From contig JBOZIK010000001.1 of the NCBI GenBank assembly GCA_051453625.1, forward strand, positions 137,059,666-137,123,665: a stretch of DNA of 64,000 bases, in the 5' to 3' direction. Positions 43,660 through 55,169 of the stretch are shown here, piece by piece; position 1 is the first letter of the stretch, and each line of letters opens with the position of its first letter. Source of the DNA: Welwitschia mirabilis. Taxonomy: Eukaryota > Gnetophyta > Gnetopsida > Welwitschiales. The notes beneath the pieces are model-generated. The model searched no databases. It saw nothing but the letters and a program-made list of their open reading frames with translations, and was not told the DNA's origin. The position numbers and the translations under genes are program-made.

Positions 43660-44500
43660 TCATCAAAAAGATCTCAAAGTAAAACCATGTCCTAGTCAAT
43701 CATAAGCATAGCAACTGTGAGATCCATAAAGATTTGATATCAAAGTAATCCATTTAGAACATGTACATATGTACTTATGAGAAACCAAGAAGCATTATGT
43801 AGCTTGGTAGCTAGTCATCCCTATAGAAGGCTTAGAAAGAACTCATGACTTAAGCTCCAATCTCTTGTATATGATGTTTTCAAGTAAATGAAGTAGGGTA
43901 TCTATAGGCTATAATTGGAGTTTTTAATTAGGGTTTATAAGGCCTAATGGGATCATTCTTTAGAATGTACAAAGTATACATGATTGTTCTTTAGTCATGA
44001 GATTAATTTAAGGACTGTTTCTTTAGAATGTTTGAAATCATAATAATATCATTCTTTAGAGTGTTCCAAAGCCTAATGCGATTATTATTTAAAGTACTTC
44101 AAAGTGTAATGGGGTTATTCTTTAGTTATAAGACCACATTAAGGGATTTATCTTAGAAAATATTATTCATTTATCTAATGACTTTAGAAATACTGAAATA
44201 GATTCATTATAATAGAAAGGATTAGAAACATAAGTATGGACCCATTATGCACATAGCAATTAGTATTGCTGCTCCTAGAACTAGTGTTGCTACTAATAAT
44301 GGTTGGCATACCTTCATCCTTTGCCTCAATATTATAGATGATGTAAATATCTTATAAAGTGATAGAAGGAATATTATTAGTAAAACTAGATTTTTATTAT
44401 CTTAAGCATAATAAATACATAAAAGTATCATAATGATTAATTAAACATGATAAAAAGCCTATATTGTTGATGTAAATGTCAATTTTTATAGGTTATCAAT
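43660..44500. other. Repeat-derived sequence, no gene
   Basis: 'gatttgatatcaaag' near 43735 resembles a tRNA-Met primer site in plus orientation, hinting that an LTR lies to its left, but no partner copy was found. The 32-bp array is listed separately. Nothing else is recognisable. Confidence 0.4.
43943..44135. repeat. Degenerate tandem array, about 32-bp unit, about 6 units
   Basis: Units share 'taatg(g/c)gatcattctttagaatgt(t)c(c)aaag' in diverged form (shown in part: 'gatcattctttagaatg', 'atcattctttagagtg', 'gttattctttagttat'). Such arrays occur in LTR U3 regions. Confidence 0.65.
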
Positions 44501-44504
44501 AGGA

Positions 44505-44760
44505 TATATGATTACAAAGATTTTCTTCCATTTCACTACATATACCAACTACCTTAACAAGATATATTAGTTTTTCCTCCTAAATTTCTAGTAAAATAAT
44601 TAAAAAAAAAACATCAAAGTTCATGAATCTAAGGTCAATAAGATATAAAAGACTATACGTTATTGTAATTTATAATTAGTAATGGATAGAATTTAAATAC
44701 TTAATGGTTTTGTACTACTTTATAGCTTGGAGAAACAAATCAAAGATAATAAAGATAATA
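44505..44760 (+). repeat. Dispersed repeat, copy of 47665-47915
   Basis: Collinear in the same orientation with 47665-47915: 'cca(a/t)tacatat', 'tttctc/cctc', 'ttcatga', 'tttataattagtaat', 'aatacttaatg(g/a)ttttgta'. The right copy is continuous with the R1 repeat, so this is likely an isolated downstream part of the same family. Confidence 0.6.
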
Positions 44761-44873
44761 AGAAAATAAGAAAGAAAAGAAAAAAATTAATTCTACATAA
44801 TGAGATGTAGAGGATGGTTAGTAGTAACAAATAGGCTAGTGTTGTTTATTTATAACTTTTTGTTTTATCTTTT

Positions 44874-44973
44874 NNNNNNNNNNNNNNNNNNNNNNNNNNN
44901 NNNNNNNNNNNNNNNNNNNNNNNNNNNNNNNNNNNNNNNNNNNNNNNNNNNNNNNNNNNNNNNNNNNNNNNNN
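44874..44973. other. Assembly gap (100 N)
   Basis: Gap of standard size; the flanks are not duplicated. Confidence 0.95.
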
Positions 44974-46429
44974 AAATGCATACATGTAATGCAAGAGATG
45001 CTTGCATGTTGAAGTGAGTCACTTTGGTATGATATATAGGTTCTTTATTTGAAAACCTAAGCAAAAACCCTAGTGAAGTCACTTGATAAATCATTACATC
45101 CATCTTTTTTAGATTTTATTAAACATGCAAAGACTCATAACACAAATATTAATTTCATTTATATAATGAGTGAGAAATTCAAAACAACCTTAATATTGTT
45201 TTAATTAAACTATTATATAAGAATACCTCTATTTAACCTTAAGACCACTTGTTGATCCTATATGATGCTTTAATTAGAAAGAATATATATCATTTTCCAT
45301 ATTCAACTAAATGCTTTTGACTTTTGAAATAAACAGAATGATCTTTATCCAATGTTTTTAACTTGATACATTGCTAGTGACTATAAGTAAATTTGCATTC
45401 TCTTATTCCCTCTTAATTTTCTATTTTCTTTTGCATTGACTATTTATGACAAGGCATACTTTCTTCCAATTACTTTTAAAGTTAACTAGTTCTTACTAAT
45501 AGATTCTAACCATATTGTTTGCCATAAAAATATTCAAATTGACTATGATTGTTGATAACATTATAGCCAATACATCTTATTATAAAAATATTTTATTCTT
45601 TGTTCCCTCTTTAGGATATAACTCTCATCATCTCTTCATTCATTTTGACGATTATTCTCTTATATAGGTTGTGTTGGAAAGAGATCATTTCTAATACACA
45701 TCAATAGAGCTTAAACACCTTTGGCATCCTTAAATTCTTATAGATGAACTCATCTAGATAAATTAGAAAGATATGGAAGTCCTTCCTCCCTTTCTAGTAA
45801 GATTTACATGGATGGATTGGGAATGTTATCGGAGTATGTTCGATGGTGGAATGAGAGAGAGAAGACTAATAGTAAGTGATGGAAATTTCATTAAGTATTT
45901 TTTTATTCTTATAGCTTTCCCTTTCTCTTATAGTCATTACTACAATGTAATTTTGGTTTCATGCTTTAATGGTTTATATAGATGAAACTGATCTAGCATT
46001 CAAATATCTTGAAACTAATTTGATATACAACACCAACATGTACACACCATACATAATGTAAGGACCTTTGTTTTTTTTATCTCTCCATTCCTATAAAACT
46101 CCATATCACATCAACAATTATTAAATAGAAATCTAGTTAGAGAGATCTAATCATATTGTTCAATTTTGATGGCTTAAGTATAAAAGGTATAGTAAATAAT
46201 TACATATGCATATTGATTTAAGGACATCATTGAGATTATAAAGAAAATTTAATAGATTTATAATTTGTAGAAAGATAAATTTAAAAAGTGGATCTAATTA
46301 AATTTAGTATTATGAAGTGAAATTTACTCACTTTATAATCTTATATTTTATTGTTAGCCTTGCATCTAAATAGCTTTTTCCCCCTTTTTTCCCTTAAAAA
46401 AGGAACTTTAAAGAATATTGTTTAAAATA
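44974..46429. other. AT-rich sequence, no identifiable gene
   Basis: One 70-codon open stretch (45773-45985, plus strand) begins 'MEVLPPFLVRFTWMDWECYRS' in part ('FLVRFTWMDWE'); it resembles no family and is probably chance. No repeats or RNA genes recognised. Confidence 0.5.
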
Positions 46430-47650
46430 TTATATCCAAATAGAATTTTTTTAAACTTTAAATCATATTATTTGAAGTCATGAAATGGGTAATCTACCAC
46501 AGATCTTTTTTTATCATTCACATATATTAGTTGGTTTTTACATCACAAATATAGAATATGGATGTCATTTCTCATGGTATGTTCTTAATACTAATTTTAT
46601 ATAAATTGTTTTTACTTGTATATTAGTTAATAATAATATTTTCTTTGATAAATATTTCTATGAAAAAAGTCTTAAAATAGGCCTTTAAAAAAATTAGTGT
46701 TAAAAAAATCCATCTCACCTATGAGAATAAAGTAGTTAATGAAAGAGTAAGAAATATGTAACCTAATTTAAATGGAATTTTATTGAGATATATTTGATTT
46801 ATAATTATTATTAATTATTTTTCTATAGCCATGTTCTCATGATATGATTGTATTTTTCATTCAAGAAGGATATTGTCGACAAAGAAGAAGTCTACAATAG
46901 ATGAGGGTAATAACAAGAAAGAAAAGTAGTTTAATTTTTTATTACCACTTGATAATAACAATAATGAGGGTAACTATGATAAAAAATAGAAAAACTAAAA
47001 ATTTATTTATTTTAATAAGTATTTTTTTTAAAAAACTATAAGTCATCTTACAATATTTTATCTTAGCTTTTGGTGGTCACATGTTCATGCTGCCTATTAC
47101 TGCTACAAAGAGTTATGATGATGAGGATGTTGGTCCACTTTATCATTATTATTTCCCAGGAGATGGGATCACTTCCTAGCTTTAAAGATGCCTAAGAATG
47201 GTTTTAAGATTGATTTAGATCTAGATGAGCTTAGACTCCCAAGGTAATATAATGAAATTTATTCATTTGAAATAATGATATATAGAAGTATTTTTTTTCT
47301 TCCAGTTTAAGTGAAATCACATATTATTTTGAGTATCTCTTATTCTTACTTATGTGTATAATTTTATGAATAGACACTTGAATTCTATTATGAAGCTCAA
47401 CAAGTACTTATGTATGCTTGCTAAGGATAACTATTATCTTTATCAATTTAACCTAGATGATTGACGAAAAAAGGAGAAGGATACATTACATAAGCTTTGG
47501 ACCTTAGTAACTATGAGTAAAATAATTAATTTTTAATAGGTTATACCTAGCATATTTTATATATTTATAAACATAGTATATTTAATAACAACATAATCTT
47601 TATTTAGTAAAACTTTAGAGAGTTACTAAAGAGTAAGGTATTAAGTAGAA
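46430..47650 (+). repeat. Dispersed repeat family R1, copy 2
   Basis: Same order and orientation as 6290-7530. This copy is better preserved around the GATGATG block (47110-47245): 'SYDDEDVGPLYHYYFPGDGI' can be read, ending with 'cccaag|gtaat', a possible exon end and splice donor. This hints that the repeat includes part of a former gene, but it is not recognised. Confidence 0.7.
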
Positions 47651-47664
47651 TTAGGGATAGGCTA

Positions 47665-47915
47665 CGTAACTATATATACTTTTTTCAATCCATTACATAT
47701 GCCACTAGCTTTTCTCCCTCAAGTTCTAGTATAAAAATCAAAAAAATTTATTAAAATTCATGATCAAAAATTAAAAAATTTATGAAAGATTGTAAGTGTT
47801 TCAATTTATCATTAGTAATTCAATAAATTTTAATACTTAATGATTTTGTATTATTTTACTATTTTTCAATAGAAATTGAGACCAACAAAGATAATAGTAA
47901 AAAGTTTGAATCCAC
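47665..47915 (+). repeat. Dispersed repeat, partner of 44505-44760
   Basis: Follows R1 copy 2 directly and may be its 3' continuation. Confidence 0.6.
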
Positions 47916-49163
47916 ATCACTAGCTACAAAGGATAGCTAGCAATAAGGACCATGATAGTAATGTTTACATATAACTTTTGATTTTGAAATTTTACTATTA
48001 AATATTGCATCATCACCATATTTAATTTGCTCTCATATGTTGCTCACATTAAATTTTTTTATTTAGTATAGTTGTTAAAGTTAAAAAGAAAGCCTTAATA
48101 AAAGGAAATATTTGAGAAGGGCTACTAAGAAAAATTAATAACTACATTTTCACTATAGCCTAAGAAAAATATGTAAGCTTAAATTTTTTTTTCTTCTTAT
48201 TTTATAACTTAGTATTTTTGTTGGCTATAGTTCTGCATGCTATCTTAACTACGTTATTCTATTTTAAAATAAGATTATTCAACTTAAGATCATTTAGGAT
48301 TATGAATCCTCTATTAAGATGGAGAATTTAGTAGCATAAGATATTTGGCCTAATTAATTTATAAGATTGACATGGATTTTCATCTAGATTATGCATACAT
48401 AGGTGCTAAGTAGGAGTCCTTACTCTTACACAAAGTTAAAAAGTGCATGAAATAAAAGACAACATGCCTAGAATAAGGCACAAAGGGTTCAAGAGAAGGC
48501 ACAGTGTGTTAATGCCATGAAGACAACATCCTAATTGATTCTATTAGAGATTCTTCCTATCATATGGCTTTTATTTATTTTAATTTTTATTTTTTTAAAT
48601 TATTTTATTTATTTTAATTTTAATTTTTTAAAGTATTTTTACTAAGTATTTGCATTATAATTAAAATATAGGCACACTAAACTATGAAAACATTTTATCA
48701 CAATTTTTAGGCCAAATAGAGTAGTTGTGTTTAGGGGCCATAGGGAACAGATAATCCTAAGGGATAGTTAATCATGTACTTTTGATAAATCTTATTACAT
48801 TCTACTTATTTAGTTGTACATAATTAATGTTTCATACTAAATGATAAAATATATAATTTACAATGTTATGTTAGGTTTAGTTGGCTTGTATTCCTATCTA
48901 ATTTTATGATTGTGATAAGGCATCATCATGAGGCTCTTGAATCCATGCATTTGACATTATTATACTTATCTAATTACACAGGTGTTATCTAATATTTGCA
49001 TCTTTAAATAAATCATTAATTATAAATCACACTAATTACACAAAATTATATTAACAATAATTTCTCATATGTCCTATTCTTAAACTAGCACTAGAGGATT
49101 TTTCTTAGAAGTCCCCTGATGATATGAGTAAAAATGCAGTTAATCATCCTAATAATGAAGTAT

Positions 49164-49201
49164 GTGATTTTTATACATCTACGTGATTTTTATACATCTA
49201 T
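49164..49201. repeat. 19-bp tandem duplication
   Basis: Units 49164-49182 and 49183-49201 differ only at the last base. Confidence 0.88.
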
Positions 49202-49654
49202 GCATTTTTTTTCCATTAACTGTAGTGATATGTAGTTTTGTAACTCCATAAATTTATGAATTAGAACAAATATTTTGATATCTACATTTAGCTAGTGAAA
49301 AAAAAGAATGTAGTAGTTGATGGTGGGTGGGGGTTTTGTTAGAAAGGAAATAGTGATTAATAGAAACTCAAAGTCATTATATCAAGGAGGCCAATTAGGA
49401 GATGGTTTTAATAAACTTAGGATGTAACTAATTATAAAACCTAATGCCCATTAGTATAGACCTCTTCCAACTAGTTCTTCTATTTTGGCAACATTCAAGA
49501 GGAGATTATTGTCAAATTAGTTTTTGCAATATAACCTAATTTTCAAGCATAACTAAATTTAATTAATTCTTTTTGATATGTATGACAAATAAGAAATATA
49601 ATATATTTATAACATTAACATGACACATAGAATATATAATAATTAAGAATCACA

Positions 49655-49748
49655 TAGTGTTAACTATAATTGTGATTCCATACATATTATTTTACATACT
49701 TTAGTGTCAACTACAAGCATGATTTCATACACATTATTTTGCATACTT
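49655..49748. repeat. 47-bp tandem duplication
   Basis: Units 49655-49701 and 49702-49748 both read 'tagtgt(t/c)aacta', then 'catga/tgtgattcatacacattattttacatact' in diverged form, so the duplication is older than the 19-bp one. Confidence 0.8.
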
Positions 49749-51879
49749 TATGTTAATTTCATGATCTAAATCTATCCATTATCTATAGTATGCTAATTTT
49801 TCTTTTTATATGTATTATTATAGGTATGGAATAGCTAATGCAAGATGCAAATTTTGGGTATCATGATGTGATACGTTGTACCATATCTTAAGACTATGTG
49901 ATTAAACACATACAATGCCATTTTTGATATATTTATATTAAAATTTTAACTTTTGTTTTTTTAAAAAAATTTATGACAATAATTCCATAACTACTATAAA
50001 AAATAACAAAAGATTCATTACTTTATAATGATTAATAAATAAATCACCATAAAAAGAAATATAATATAAAGGTTATAAGAGAAGCACTGTAAAAATTATG
50101 TATATTATAATAGTAAAGCTAACTACTATTATATGAAGATTTTTTTTTTCAACTTTTTGATCCCATCAATTAAGGTAGCACTATGCGTCTATTGCCACCA
50201 AAATTCATGCATATTCATAATCATCATAATAACCATCATGGTATTAAGAATGTGTTGACTTACACTTTTCTTCTTAATTATGATAGTAACTATCATTAAA
50301 CAATATGCATACATTCAGCATATTAATGACTACTAGGCCTAAGCATTATGGTATTAAAGGCCTTAATAAGTTTTAATTCCATTCAAAAATAAAATTATTA
50401 TTATACAAATATAATTAAACATTATACATAAATCATCTTTATTAATGGCAGTTGATATAAACTTATATGTTATTAATGATCTAGTTGAGTTTTATTTATC
50501 TTCTGAATCATAGTGATTATCTAAAATCATAATAATTTTCATCAAAACCACAATTTACAACCTTTAAAATTATGATTTCATTTACATTTTTATAGTGATT
50601 AATTAGTCCTTAATGTTTATTCATGACTAATGTTAATTACTAGATTAATTAGTTAGTGATAATTATCATGATATGTTGTAATAATAGTTAGCTTGTTTTT
50701 ATAGTATCTTTCTAAGTATTGTGATTTTATTATATTCTTGAGGTAAGTTAAAGAACTTCATTTATATAAGGCTATTTTATAGTAAGATGTAGATCAAAAT
50801 TTATAAATTTCATACTATAAGAATCATATATTTTGTCTCTTCTATTGTACTTAAGAATTACAAATGTTATGGATTGAATTTTATTTTTATATGTTCAATA
50901 TCACTCCCACATACCTTTTTCCATTGACTTTTAAATTTTACATTTTTTAATTTTTGGTTCTATACTATTTTAGAAGAGATTTATAATACTTTTAATGTAA
51001 TTATCAAAACAATAATAATTAAATTTATTCTTTTTCTTAAATTAGTTTATTTTCTTACTCATATATATTAATGTTTGTAAAGTATAATTTATTTGGTTAA
51101 TAGAACTTGATTAAAACATCTATTCTATCATTTTTTTTAATCATTTATTATGGAAATTTCATTATAATTTTTCATGTTTATATTCACATATTGATTAAAA
51201 TTCTAAATCCCATGAGTTAATACTTGTAGTCTTCTATTACATAACCTTATTTTTATATAAGTGATCTAATAATTATTAACTTGTGTAATGAATTAATTGA
51301 AATGTTACTAACTTTTAAAAGTTGTTTTAAATATGGATTTTGAAGATTTTCCTATATCTTTCTTATGGTAAAAGCATTTAACTAAATTTTTTATTCAACT
51401 TATAAGATAAATTATTAATATTATTTTTATTAATATTAAAGCTATTATTAAGGGTATATCAAGAACTAAACCTTTTTTTTAATTACTCAATGTAAATGGA
51501 TTTGGTAATGTCATGCATTTTTAGCTTATCTAACAAATTTTAATAATCATAAATATTTGAAAGAAGATTATGTAATAATTAATCATGTAAATTTATTAAA
51601 CATAAAAATTTTCATAAATGATACTGTTTAGCTAGATTTAATATTTTGCTAAATTGAAATAATATTAAATTTATTGAAAAAATACCAATTTTGATGATTT
51701 TACAAGTCAAATGTAATGTGTTTTAGTATGTAGATATGCTATTAAAGATATTTCTTAAGTTAATAGGACAATTCAAATGCAAGAAAAGATCATAGTCAAT
51801 AAAAATCAAATTCTAAGGCACAACACAAGAAAATCTCAAGAGATTCATTAAGTTTGGATGAGATTAACCATAAACGTTT

Positions 51880-52352
51880 AATGATGTCTATGAGAAAGAC
51901 ATCTATACATTTGAAGATGTCTATACTAAAAGTAAGCCAAAACAAAAAGAAATATATCTATTAGTTGGAAGATGTCTACACTAAAAGAATTAAAAGAAAA
52001 GACATCTAAATGTTTAAAGACGTCTATACTAAAAGTAAATCTAAATTAGAAGGAAAGACATCTATCATGAGGAGGACATCTATGCTAAACTAAAACAAGT
52101 GACAAGTGATAGTTTGTACTAGTAGAATAAAAGTGATGGTCCATTCATTTTCCAAGGATCTAGGTAAGTTTTAAATGATGAATTCATAATGCTAGATGGT
52201 TGAAGAAATAACAAGTCAAAGCTCATTGGATTCTGGACAAGTTTGTTGAAGATGTATGTCATGTTAAATATGACTACTTGGAAGGCATCTATTAAAATTG
52301 AAGATGTCTATCTTAAAGACGTCTATAAGATTGAAGACGTCTATTTGGAAAA
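51880..52352. repeat. Array of GACGTCTA motifs and their CpG-decay variants
   Basis: About a dozen GACGTC/GATGTC/GACATC + TA(T/C) motifs lie in 470 bp. Intact GACGTC occurs at 52018, 52318 and 52336; the others read GATGTC or GACATC. The motifs are often paired with 'actaaaagtaa'. A similar array continues in copy 2 (53490-53910), where no intact GACGTC is left. Confidence 0.8.
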
Positions 52353-53312
52353 ATGATGTAAACTAAACATAGCTATTGGATGTTAGAAAATTACTGTTTA
52401 TAGCTGTTGGATAACATTTAAACTACTTCAAACAATCATCTCCTTAGAGTAACAAACTAGATCATCTTCTAAGTATAGAAGGCAAAAAGAAAGAGATTTG
52501 AAGAACTTTTTGGAAAATAGTTTTGGGAATTATATAGGCTGAAATATCTTGAACTTGATTGAAGAGCAATCACAATGAAGACATCTAATGATTATATGCT
52601 TATCCACTACTTATACTTCGATATTTGAATTCCCGGATGACTACATTAAAGAAGAACTCAAGTAACAACACTTGAGACATCATTTAAAGATTGTTCTTCT
52701 CACATTTTAGTTTTTGATACTTCTTTATTGGACTATCAGAATTATTAAATCATTTAATTCCAAGTCCAAAATAATTATTATCAATCTCTCTTTGTAGGAT
52801 CCCTTGCTTAAGGATCCCAAGGTGTAAGGCAATCCTTGTAGGGGTGTGCTTCTTAATATTGGATAAGTGCTTAAGAGCACTTCTAGGAATTGACTTGCTA
52901 AATTCCCTAAGGAGAAGAGAGTGCTACCTTGAGAGAAGAATCTTATTTGGTTGTAATATTAGTGTTGTGACTAACACGATCCCAACTGAAAACTTGGGAA
53001 TCCTTGAAAAGAAAAGAAAGGGCCTTCAATCATTCATTCCCTTGGTGTTTAGGCACTAGCAAAGATCCTCTCTTATTTTTATGTAATTTTTATAAAGGAT
53101 CTATATCAAAAGACAGACATCAAGATAGAAGAACTTATCTTGGATATAAGGAATATTTTTGTAAGATTGTAGAGAAGACAAACATCCATTTCATCTTATA
53201 GTATAGCTTGGGTAGTCATGATTCCACATGTATAAAATATGGCCTTTGTTATCCACAATTTTTCTAGTGTTTATCATGGATAATACATCACCAAGATTAT
53301 GATGGATCTTCA

Positions 53313-53345
53313 GGAATCACAAATGTGATTCTTATCAAGAATCAT
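53313..53345. repeat. Two overlapping short palindromes
   Basis: 'aatcacaaatgtgatt' and 'gattcttatcaagaatc' are near-perfect palindromes directly before the gap at 53358. They may be a hairpin at an element end. Confidence 0.5.
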
Positions 53346-53357
53346 CTTTGTCATACT

Positions 53358-53457
53358 NNNNNNNNNNNNNNNNNNNNNNNNNNNNNNNNNNNNNNNNNNN
53401 NNNNNNNNNNNNNNNNNNNNNNNNNNNNNNNNNNNNNNNNNNNNNNNNNNNNNNNNN
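53358..53457. other. Assembly gap (100 N)
   Basis: Lies between the two LTR-like copies; any internal region of Copia-4 must be hidden here or absent. Confidence 0.95.
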
Positions 53458-54163
53458 AGTGTTAAAGGTATCTAAGATATTAACATTTATATATTTAAAG
53501 ACATCTATACTAAAAGTAAGCCTAAAATACATCTACACTAAAGTGAGCCTAAATCAAAAGGAAATATATCTACATGTTTGAATATGTCTACACTAAAAGT
53601 GAACTTTAAGTAGAAGGAAAGACATCTATCATGAGGAAGATGTCTTTGTTAAATGAAAAGAGGTAACAAGTATAGTTTATGCTAGTAGGATGAAAGTATA
53701 AGCCCACTCATCTTCCATAAATCTAGACAAGTTTTATGTGATGAATTCATGACGCCAAATAGTTAGAAAAACAGTAGTTCAATTCTTCTTCAAATTTGGA
53801 AAAAGTTTTTAAAGACATCTATCATGTTAAAGATGTCTTTAAGAAGGACATATATCAAAATTAAAGACATCTATTTGAAAGAAATGGATGAGACTAAAGA
53901 TGTATATCCAAAAAAGTGACGTATAATAAGAATAATCATTTGATGTTAAAAACTAGTTTTTATAATCATTAATCTTCAAGATACTTTAAATGGTTATTGC
54001 CTTAGGGTAGTAGACTAAATTACCTTATAAGTATAAAAGGAAAAAACCAAAAGATTTGAAGGACTTTTGTTAAATCAATTTTTGGAACTCTATATTGAAA
54101 TCTCTTAAACTTGATGGAATTACACTTACACTAAAGAAATCTAATGATCCTATGCTTATATAT
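53458..54163 (+). repeat. Probable second LTR of Copia-4, cut by Gypsy-B
   Basis: Collinear with copy 1 until 'ctatgcttatatatta', the counterpart of copy 1 near 52600; the rest of the LTR is missing because Gypsy-B begins here. Confidence 0.65.
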
Positions 54164-55131
54164 TATTGATGAGTAAAGATAATGATGTAAATTTTTCTTA
54201 TTAATAAAATGTTTTTGTCCTTATAATTATATATTTTAGATGGTATTCAATATTTCTCTTTAGTACTTATGTTAATGTAGTAGTTAGTTAATAGATTAGT
54301 TAACTAGTATGTTAGTAGGTTAGCATATAGAGTTCTATCATTATGTTGTAGATAGAAAATGCCATTTGGCATGAAGATGAAAAAGAAGATTAAGGTGGCA
54401 AAAATACAATAACAACTTCAACCATAAACATATTCTTTAGAAAGAAAAAATGAAAATGGAAAAATATAAAGGGCTAAAGGGTATAAAAAGGGGATTACCA
54501 TGGAGAAGGAAGATCTTTTGGGAAAAAGGCTCTAGAAATAGTACTAATCAAGAGGTTAAATGAAAGATTTAAACATCCTAAAAAGGATGTAGCAGTGTCT
54601 CTAATGTTCTGATATTAGCTGCAAAGGAAAACACAAATTTATTAGTACATTTTTGTGTAATGTTCTAGTATTTTAATATAAAGCTGAAAAGCTAATATTT
54701 TGAGTAGTATTGTAAACGTGTTTTATTACTTTAAAAACTAATATTATTTTTTTTACTTCATACCATTTGTGTAGTTGAATACAAATTAGGATAATTAAGA
54801 ATACTTATAAATAAGTATTATTTAGCATCTAATGAAACTCCTATTATGTTCTTCTAATTTCTTCATTTCCCATAATGTAATATATGTATATAGTAAACTT
54901 TATTAATTATTAAACTAACTAGTTCAAGTACCTTTATCATAAGTTTATCTTGATGATACATTTTAAACTAAACGCTTGAAGTGTTAGTGGACTTAACTAA
55001 TTATTTAGTAAATCTATGATTTTAATTTAATGGTTTAAGCTTATTTCAAATTAATAATATTATATTTTTATACATTTTTAACATGATTTATTAGTATTTT
55101 CTACATATGTTTTAGAGTATAAGATTTATCA
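54164..55131 (+). repeat. Gypsy-B 5' LTR (inferred)
   Basis: Defined by its position: it starts where similarity to Copia-4 ends and finishes with ATCA just before the primer site. It has no second copy in the window, so the left boundary is uncertain by some bases. Confidence 0.55.
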
Positions 55132-55133
55132 TT

Positions 55134-55151
55134 TTGGTGCTAGAAGGAGTG
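55134..55151 (+). other. Gypsy-B primer-binding site
   Basis: TTGGTGCTAGAAGGAGTG follows the inferred LTR end by two bases. It resembles the TGGCGC-type primer sites of plant Ty3/gypsy elements with the CpG decayed to TpG; the tRNA is not identified. Confidence 0.5.
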
Positions 55152-55169
55152 CTATCCTAAAGCCAACTA

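Larger units (their letters stand above)
47916..51690. other. AT-rich sequence, no identifiable gene
   Basis: Apart from two short tandem duplications (49164-49201 and 49655-49748) I see nothing that supports a gene, RNA or transposon. The sequence is strongly AT-rich and stops are dense in all frames. Confidence 0.55.
51700..53357 (+). repeat. Probable 5' LTR of a further Copia-type element (Copia-4), copy 1
   Basis: Collinear with 53458-54163 over the GACRTC array, 'ggaaagacatctatcatgagg', 'gatgaattcat', 'aagtataaaagg' and 'cttgatgga/ttga' landmarks. The right part (52790-53130), with 'ggatcccttgcttaagg', 'aagtgcttaag' and 'ttggtgtttaggcac', resembles the R-U5 end of plant Copia LTRs. TATA-like sequence lies near the 'agtatagaagg' site (about 52477). 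Boundaries are approximate. Confidence 0.65.

Noticed and set aside
43720-43760. Primer-binding site of a further element
   Set aside because: 'gatttgatatcaaag' resembles a tRNA-Met primer site, but no LTR end or partner LTR could be placed next to it.
44800-45103. Short open frames over the gap at 44874-44973, and likewise at 32566-32884 and 53335-53581
   Set aside because: Most of each frame is N; the remaining residues match nothing.
51880-52352. CRISPR-like array
   Set aside because: The GACRTCTA motifs are too short and irregularly spaced, the intervals are not unique spacers of constant size, and the context is a plant LTR.
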